Source: an uncultured Anaerolineae bacterium
GTDB lineage: Bacteria > Chloroflexota > Anaerolineae > Anaerolineales > UBA4823
Direction of reading: 5' to 3'
Length of the DNA stretch: 7,408 nt
Assembly (NCBI GenBank): GCA_937129505.1
Contig: CAKZNJ010000032.1
Span: forward strand, 1-7,408
The notes beneath the pieces were generated by a model. That model saw nothing but the letters and a program-made list of their open reading frames with translations. It had not been told where the DNA came from and did not search any database. This document shows, in pieces, positions 1 to 3,794 of the stretch. A program made the translations under genes and the position numbers. How positions within the stretch are numbered: position 1 is the stretch's first letter; each line of letters opens with the position of its first letter.

Positions 1-1137
1 TTGCGTAATCTGTCTCTCCTCGGCACGATTGGGGAACAAGCCCAGCCAAGAGAGCGCGTTGAGGTGGGGGAAGGTGACGTTTTCAAGCACCGAGCGGTTT
101 AGAATTAATCCTTGGGAATGACGGTCTTCAGGCATATAGACCACGCCGTGGCGCAGGGCATCCGCCGGCGATTGAGGACAAAACGGTTGCCCGTTTAGGA
201 AGACCTTGCCTGAGCTGATGGGGAGAACGCCAAACAGCATCTGTAAAAGCTCTGTCCTTCCAGAACCAACCAAGCCTCCTAACCCCAGAATTTGCCCCTT
301 GTGAAGGGTAAAAGAAATATCCCAAATTCGTCCGCCACACAAACCCTCGACAGAGAGCAACGGTTCGCCTTTCTGAAGGGGTTGAGAGGCAGGTGTTATT
401 TCATTGACCGTTTGGCCGATCATTTGGCGGATCAATTCCGCTTTGGTGATCGCCGTCGTTGGATAGGTGCCGACAACCCTGCCGTTGCGCATTACGGTAA
501 TGCGATCGGTAATCTCGAACAGTTCTTCAAGCCGATGCGAGACATAGAGGACCGTTTTGCCCTGTGATTTCAGCCAGCGGATCACGCGAAACAGGTTCTG
601 CACTTCCTCTTCACTTAGGGAGGCTGTCGGTTCATCCATAACGTAGATGAAAGCATCCTGCGCAAAAGCTCGCGCGATGGCAACCAGCGCTTGCTCCCCC
701 CGCGATAGGCTGGTGACAGGAAGATAGGTTGGAAGTGGGTTGCCCAATTGTTCGAGGATGTGAGAGGCATCTGAATGGAGTTTGCCCCAATCGATGGTGC
801 CAAACTTGCTTTTGGGATAGGGATATCCGAGAAAAATATTTTCTGCGGCGTTGAAGTAGGGAACTAAATTCAATTCTTGATGGATAAAGGATAAACCCAA
901 GCGGTGGGCTTCCTCACCTGAGCGGATTTCCACTTCTCTGCCTTTGAGGAAAATAGCCCCAGCGTCCTTGCGAGCCACACCGGCAAGAATTTTGATCAAC
1001 GTAGATTTTCCCGCTCCGTTTTCGCCAACCAAACCATGCACTTCGGCGGGGATTAACTCCAAGTCCACGTGGTCGACCGCGCGCACGCCGGGATAATCCT
1101 TTACCAAGCCTTTCACCGAGAGGATGGGACTCACCAT
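1..1137 (-). CDS. Sugar-type ABC transporter ATP-binding protein (RbsA/MglA/XylG-like), C-terminus cut by window edge
   Basis: This is the cytoplasmic ATPase of a CUT2-type sugar importer, a family in which two ABC domains are fused in one chain of about 500 residues. The frame is open for 379 codons from ATG 1137 to the left edge, so the last ~120 residues lie outside the window. Domain 1 shows Walker A GENGAGKST (38-46), a Q-loop in FIHQELNLVP (84-93), the signature SLSRGEQ (143-149), Walker B FIYVMDEPTASL (163-174) and the switch His in YVSHRLEEL (198-206). Domain 2 has the degenerate Walker A GLVGSGRTELL (288-298), where Arg replaces the usual Lys, and the family motif YMPEDR (334-339). 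Both are normal for RbsA-type proteins. The start lies one base after the stop of the upstream GntR gene, with GAGGA (1149-1153) 11 nt before it, so the two are translationally close and surely cotranscribed. The sugar is unknown. The permease and binding-protein genes are probably farther left, outside the window. Confidence -1.
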   Translation of the reverse strand, partial: MVSPILSVKGLVKDYPGVRAVDHVDLELIPAEVHGLVGENGAGKSTLIKILAGVARKDAGAIFLKGREVEIRSGEEAHRLGLSFIHQELNLVPYFNAAENIFLGYPYPKSKFGTIDWGKLHSDASHILEQLGNPLPTYLPVTSLSRGEQALVAIARAFAQDAFIYVMDEPTASLSEEEVQNLFRVIRWLKSQGKTVLYVSHRLEELFEITDRITVMRNGRVVGTYPTTAITKAELIRQMIGQTVNEITPASQPLQKGEPLLSVEGLCGGRIWDISFTLHKGQILGLGGLVGSGRTELLQMLFGVLPISSGKVFLNGQPFCPQSPADALRHGVVYMPEDRHSQGLILNRSVLENVTFPHLNALSWLGLFPNRAEERQITQ

Positions 1138-1138
1138 G

Positions 1139-1942
1139 CTAGCCAATTTCCTCGTCCAGAAGCAAAGAGAGCCAATTGGGCGGTTGTTGAGATAACAAGC
1201 GCACTTGGGAAGTTGTGCGCTGACCGATGCGCTCGACCAGAAGAACAAAGCGATCTCCAGCCATAATTGCCTCATCGTAGATTAAAGGTGCCCCTTCTGG
1301 ATTGGTGCTCAGGCGAAGGGACAAAAAAGCCGCTTGGCCGATGGGGCGCTTTAGCCAGCTTGCTTGCTCGGCATTGAGATTGGTGGGGTTAAGCACTTCT
1401 TTCGCCATACTGGCAATTTGTCCTGCCTGACGGAACAAAAACTCATAAAGCCCTTGTTGGGGGGAGTAGCTCTCGACAACTTGGGCGAGCCAGGGAGGGA
1501 GAAACGAAGACTGATACACGATCGGCAGCCCTTCTAAGAGACGCAAACGAGAGATTTTACAGAGAGGAACTTCAGGGTGCAAGGAGAGAGCCCGCGCTGC
1601 TGTTCGGTTCTGAGCAGCGGTCTGCACTTCAAGCAGGATTGTCTCGATTTTCAGAGACTGCTGGCTCATTTCCTCTCCAAAGCTCTGCAAAGGGTAACAA
1701 TCAACCTCCAAGACCGGGTTTTTTACGAAGGAACCCACTCCATGGAGGGTATGGATGAGGCTTTCTTCTTCCAGCAAGGCAAGGGCTTGGCGCACCGTCA
1801 TCACCGTTGTCGAAAAGGTTTCAGCTAATTCACGTTGGCTGGGGAGTTTATCGCCCTGTTTGAGCGTGCCGCAAGCGATCTCGCGGCGAATCCGTTCAGC
1901 GATTAGAACATAACGGGGGAGCGCACTGTCTCTGTTGAGCAT
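1139..1942 (-). CDS. GntR-family transcriptional regulator, HutC/UTRA subfamily
   Basis: This is a 267-residue DNA-binding repressor or activator of the HutC branch of GntR. The N-terminal winged helix-turn-helix spans about residues 9-75. It begins PRYVLIAERIRREI, has LPSQRELAETFSTT and MTVRQALALLEEE in the recognition region, and ends with the wing GVGSFV. A UTRA effector-binding domain follows at about 95-255, with the typical stretches VPLCKISRLRLLEGLPI and YQSSFLPP. Length is normal for the family (about 240-270). UTRA regulators usually sense a small molecule such as a sugar, sugar phosphate, amino acid or histidine-pathway intermediate. Sitting one base ahead of a sugar ABC ATPase, this one most likely senses the imported sugar or its phosphate, which is inference. 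The start at 1942 keeps a full winged helix but has no obvious Shine-Dalgarno. A perfect sigma-70 promoter lies 33 bp upstream, with a palindrome over the likely transcription start, so autoregulation is plausible. It ends in TAG. Confidence -1.
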   Translation of the reverse strand: MLNRDSALPRYVLIAERIRREIACGTLKQGDKLPSQRELAETFSTTVMTVRQALALLEEESLIHTLHGVGSFVKNPVLEVDCYPLQSFGEEMSQQSLKIETILLEVQTAAQNRTAARALSLHPEVPLCKISRLRLLEGLPIVYQSSFLPPWLAQVVESYSPQQGLYEFLFRQAGQIASMAKEVLNPTNLNAEQASWLKRPIGQAAFLSLRLSTNPEGAPLIYDEAIMAGDRFVLLVERIGQRTTSQVRLLSQQPPNWLSLLLDEEIG

Positions 1943-1953
1943 TCTGAAGGCTC

Positions 1954-1969
1954 AGAAATCTAGAGTTCT
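1954..1969. promoter_or_regulatory. Candidate GntR operator (16-bp imperfect palindrome)
   Basis: AGAAATCTAGAGTTCT reads as a palindrome at 14 of 16 positions, centred on TCTAGA. It sits just downstream of the -10 box and covers the predicted transcription start near 1968, where a bound repressor would block the promoter. GntR/HutC proteins bind short palindromes as dimers, so this is a reasonable autoregulatory site. A second dyad, TATAA-N2-TTATA (1969-1980), overlaps the -10 itself. Function is inferred from position and symmetry only. Confidence -1.
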
Positions 1970-1974
1970 ATAAC

Positions 1975-2003
1975 ATTATAGGAAAATTGCCGCCTCATGT
2001 CAA
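1975..2003 (-). promoter_or_regulatory. Perfect-consensus sigma-70 promoter of the GntR-sugar ABC operon
   Basis: On the minus strand, TTGACA (2003-1998) and TATAAT (1980-1975) are separated by exactly 17 bp, matching the housekeeping consensus at all 12 positions. Transcription should start near 1968, leaving a leader of about 26 nt before the GntR ATG. A promoter this strong in front of a regulator and transporter operon implies that repression is needed to keep it off. Confidence -1.
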
Positions 2004-2036
2004 GAGCTCTGTTTGAATTTTCGGAAGGCTAACTTC

Positions 2037-2065
2037 TTGACCATGGCGGTAAACTGCGATACAAT
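2037..2065 (+). promoter_or_regulatory. Promoter of the tRNA-Arg gene
   Basis: TTGACC (2037-2042) and TACAAT (2060-2065) are spaced by 17 bp, giving 10 of 12 matches to the sigma-70 consensus. The predicted start near 2072 leaves about 32 nt of 5' leader to be removed by RNase P before the mature tRNA end at 2104. Its -35 is only 33 bp from the -35 of the divergent GntR promoter, so the two share one short control region. Confidence -1.
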
Positions 2066-2103
2066 AAACAAGTAGCAGGCGAGGCTGCAGGTGTGTTTCT
2101 TTC

Positions 2104-2180
2104 GCCCTCGTAGCTCAGTGGATTAGAGCACTTGCTTGCGGAGCAAGGGGTCGCGTGTTCGAATCGCGCCGGGGGCGCCA
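2104..2180 (+). tRNA. tRNA-Arg, anticodon GCG, CCA encoded
   Basis: This is a complete 77-nt cloverleaf. The acceptor stem is GCCCTCG (2104-2110) with CGGGGGC (2170-2176), containing one U-G pair. The D stem is GCTC/GAGC (2113-2116, 2126-2129). The anticodon stem is CTTGC/GCAAG (2131-2135, 2143-2147) with loop TTGCGGA, so the anticodon is GCG at 2138-2140. The T stem is GCGTG/CGCGC around loop TTCGAAT (2158-2164). The discriminator is G2177, followed by encoded CCA (2178-2180). GCG reads the arginine codons CGC and CGU. The D loop has A after GG (position A20), a known arginine identity element, which supports the assignment. Most bacteria read these codons with an ACG anticodon edited to inosine by TadA, so a GCG species is less usual. 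Confidence -1.
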
Positions 2181-2186
2181 TGGCGG

Positions 2187-2212
2187 GGAGCGGTCGTCAA
2201 CCGCTCCTTTTT
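2187..2212 (+). terminator. Intrinsic terminator after tRNA-Arg
   Basis: GGAGCGGT (2187-2194) pairs perfectly with ACCGCTCC (2200-2207) around a 5-nt loop, and a run of five T follows at once (2208-2212). It lies only 6 nt after the tRNA CCA end and 22 nt before the next start codon, so it separates the tRNA from the reductase gene. Confidence -1.
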
Positions 2213-2234
2213 CGTTCAGCGGCTCTCGCAAGGA

Positions 2235-3383
2235 ATGATGAGCTCGAATGACACCGTTGATGTAGTCATTATCGGCGGCGGACCCGCGGGGCTTTCCACC
2301 GCCTTGCATTTGCTGCGCGACGAACCCAGCTGGAGCGAGCGGCTGTTAATTTTGGAAAAAGCCGTCTACCCGCGCTTCAAGCTTTGCGGCGGCGCGATCA
2401 CTCGTTTGGGATTAAAGGTGTTGCAGGAGTTGGGAATCTCCCTCCCGCTATCCATCCCCCACCTCTACATCAAAGAAGTCCAGCTCAAATATGCCCAACA
2501 GATGGTCACCTTGCAAGGCGAACCGCAATTGGTGATCGTCGCGCGATCCGCGTTGGATGCCTACCTTGCCCAACAAGCCAAAGCCAGAGGCGTGCAAATT
2601 CGAGAAGGTGAGGTTGTGCGGCAAATCACTTTCCAACCCGATGGCGTTCTGATCCACACAGACCGAACAAACTATCGGGCGCAAATCGCGGTCGGCGCCG
2701 ATGGAGCGAACGGCATCACCCGCCGCTGGCTGCGCTGCCGCACATCCAAAGCCCGCCTCGCCCGCACCTTGGAACTCATCCATCCCACCTCATTTCAAGA
2801 TGCTATCTTCCAGAAAGGAGCGGTGTTGTTCGATTTTAGCTATCTCAAGTAGGGGCTGCAAGGGTATGTATGGGATTTCCCTTTTCTCAACGGCGGACAA
2901 CCAGCCTATAATCGCGGGGTCTATGACGCCCGCCTTGACCGAAAAAAGCCTCCCCCCTCCTTGCCCATCCTGCTCCAAAACGCTTTTCCTGAAGCTGCGA
3001 AGGTGGCGCTTTGGCAGAGCCACCCTATCCATTGGTTTAGCCCTCGCAACCGCTTTTCATTCCCCCGACTGCTGTTGGTGGGAGATGCCGCAGGGGTCGA
3101 CTCCCTGTTCGGGGAGGGGATCGGTCCTGCGCTGGCATACGGACAACTGGCCGCAAAAGCAATTTGCCAAGCCTTCCAGCGCAAGGAGTTCTCATTTGTC
3201 AACTTTCGCTCCATGCTAGAAAAATCTTATCTAGGGCGCTACCTGATGATCCGCTGGTTTACCGCTGAGATCAGTTACCGCATGGCTGGCAGAGCCTGGT
3301 TTCCGCCGTTTATTTGGTGGTTGGGCAAACTGCTCGCTGCGCTCAGCCCTCCCCCCGACCGACTCTTTTCCCCCCAAAGCTAA
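2235..3383 (+). pseudogene. Geranylgeranyl-reductase-family FAD-dependent oxidoreductase interrupted by an in-frame amber codon
   Basis: Read through, the frame encodes about 382 residues, the usual length for this flavoprotein family. Members saturate isoprenoid chains (chlorophyll side chains, archaeal lipids, quinones) or perform related oxidations. The N-terminus has the FAD-binding Rossmann motif VVIIGGGPAGLSTALHLL. PRFKLCGGAIT, the family's PR-K-CGG signature, follows at about residue 50, then VGADGANGITRRWL. After the break come GLQGYVWDFPF, NRGVYDARLD and the second FAD motif LLLVGDAAGVDSLFGEGIGP. A TAG at 2850-2852, after 205 codons, splits the protein in the middle of a conserved stretch: YLK, stop, GLQGYVWDFP. 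Related proteins commonly have Gln here, so a CAG-to-TAG change is the simplest explanation. There is no frameshift, and 176 further sense codons follow to TAA at 3383. Start is ATG 2235 or 2238; AGGA at 2231-2234 is closer than ideal to both. It is either a recent pseudogene, a read-through gene or a sequencing error. Confidence -1.
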
Positions 3384-3418
3384 CCATTCACTCCCGTTGA
3401 ATTTAGGCTATTAACCAC

Positions 3419-3447
3419 TTAAACCAGAACAAATGTTCTGTTATTAT
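3419..3447 (+). promoter_or_regulatory. Candidate promoter of the zinc-ribbon gene
   Basis: The -10 TATTAT (3442-3447) is 5 of 6 to consensus. Seventeen bp upstream is a weak -35, TTAAAC (3419-3424). Transcription would start near 3454, about 26 nt before the zinc-ribbon ATG. A perfect inverted repeat fills the spacer, so the promoter is likely repressor-controlled. Confidence -1.
3425..3440. promoter_or_regulatory. Candidate LexA (SOS) box: perfect 7-bp inverted repeat
   Basis: CAGAACA (3425-3431), two bases AA, then TGTTCTG (3434-3440) form a perfect inverted repeat. Its core GAACAAATGTTC (3427-3438) fits the Gram-positive LexA consensus GAAC-RNRY-GTTC at every position. The flanking C and G of the full Bacillus consensus are A and T here. 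It lies exactly between the putative -35 and -10, where LexA would block RNA polymerase. LexA specificity varies among phyla and no LexA gene is in the window, so another dimeric repressor is possible. Confidence -1.
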
Positions 3448-3479
3448 CGGGGCGATTTTCTAACCTAGGATGGGAAAAT

Positions 3480-3713
3480 ATGTCTGCTTCTCTGAAAGCC
3501 CCGTGTTTATCCTGTCACCTGCCCTATTTAAACGGCAAGGACGGCATTTGTCTCGCCTGCCTGAGGGGAAGCAAGCCAACTGCCCTGCGATGTCTCTGCG
3601 GCGAAATCGCAGTCGCAGTTTTGTGCGGTCGAATCGGATTGAACAGGGAATACGCGGTCGAAATACCGCTCTGTCGGCAATGTTTAGCTCTCGAGCTCCA
3701 AGAAGAGGGTTGA
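3480..3713 (+). CDS. Small cysteine-rich zinc-ribbon-like protein, function unknown
   Basis: This 77-residue protein has nine cysteines, most in metal-binding spacing: C9-x2-C12 with C24-x2-C27, then C38-x-C40 with C65-x2-C68, plus C49. This looks like two four-cysteine zinc sites in tandem. The second half alternates hydrophobic residues (EIAVAVLCG, EYAVEIPLC), suggesting a small beta-ribbon. There is no signal peptide or membrane segment, so it should be cytoplasmic. TAGGA (3466-3470) lies 9 nt before ATG 3480, and tandem in-frame stops TGA-TAA close the frame, both favouring this reading over the overlapping frame starting at 3470. It has its own promoter with a LexA-like operator and a terminator downstream, so it is probably a single-gene unit. 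I do not recognise a named family. DNA or RNA binding, or a protein-interaction role, is possible but not shown. It converges with the GyrA-family gene. Confidence -1.
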   Translation: MSASLKAPCLSCHLPYLNGKDGICLACLRGSKPTALRCLCGEIAVAVLCGRIGLNREYAVEIPLCRQCLALELQEEG

Positions 3714-3717
3714 TAAA

Positions 3718-3777
3718 ATGACCACCAGCTCCTCCAGTGGAAAAAATCCGTACAACGGCATCCCGCAAACCGTTTAG
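3718..3777 (+). CDS. Possible 19-residue micro-ORF after the zinc-ribbon gene
   Basis: ATG 3718 opens a short frame, MTTSSSSGKNPYNGIPQTV, ending in TAG at 3775-3777. GAGGG (3705-3709) lies 8 nt upstream, a good ribosome-binding position, and the frame starts just past the tandem stops of the zinc-ribbon gene. The peptide is Ser/Thr-rich with no recognisable motif. Its end overlaps the hairpin of the plus-strand terminator and the last codon of the opposing GyrA-family gene. It may be chance: 20-codon frames are common, and the GAGGG also encodes the end of the preceding protein. Confidence -1.
   Translation: MTTSSSSGKNPYNGIPQTV
3741..3758 (-). terminator. Weak candidate terminator of the GyrA-family gene
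   Basis: On the minus strand, 15 nt past the TAA, CCGT-TGT-ACGG (3758-3748) forms a 4-bp hairpin. An A and six T follow (3747-3741). The T-run is good but the stem is short. A larger CCCGC/GCGGG hairpin just upstream (3762-3785) could strengthen it. Confidence -1.
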
Positions 3778-3794
3778 GTGGCGGGTTCTTTTTT
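3762..3794 (+). terminator. Intrinsic terminator for the zinc-ribbon gene
   Basis: On the plus strand, CCCGC (3762-3766) pairs with GCGGG (3781-3785), with an inner ACC/GGT stem (3769-3771, 3777-3779) around loop GTTTA. TTC and then six T follow (3789-3794). It lies about 50 nt past the zinc-ribbon stop and inside the 3' end of the convergent GyrA-family gene, so the two transcripts overlap. Confidence -1.

Noticed and set aside
2136..2234. N-terminal extension of the reductase frame back to an ATG-like start at 2136
   Set aside because: It runs through the tRNA anticodon arm and the terminator hairpin. The FAD motif begins shortly after ATG 2235, as expected for the family.
2701..3219. 172-codon frame overlapping the reductase
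   Set aside because: It is composition-driven (Pro/Ser/Ala/Cys-rich) with no family motif and lies over strongly conserved reductase codons in another frame.
2961..3383. Second half of the reductase as an independent gene starting at ATG 2961
   Set aside because: The conserved stretch GLQGYVWDFP starts immediately after the amber at 2853, well before this ATG, and no Shine-Dalgarno is present.
3470..3721. Alternative 83-codon frame over the zinc-ribbon gene
   Set aside because: It has no Shine-Dalgarno and no domain signal, whereas the frame at 3480 has ordered CxxC pairs and a well-placed Shine-Dalgarno.
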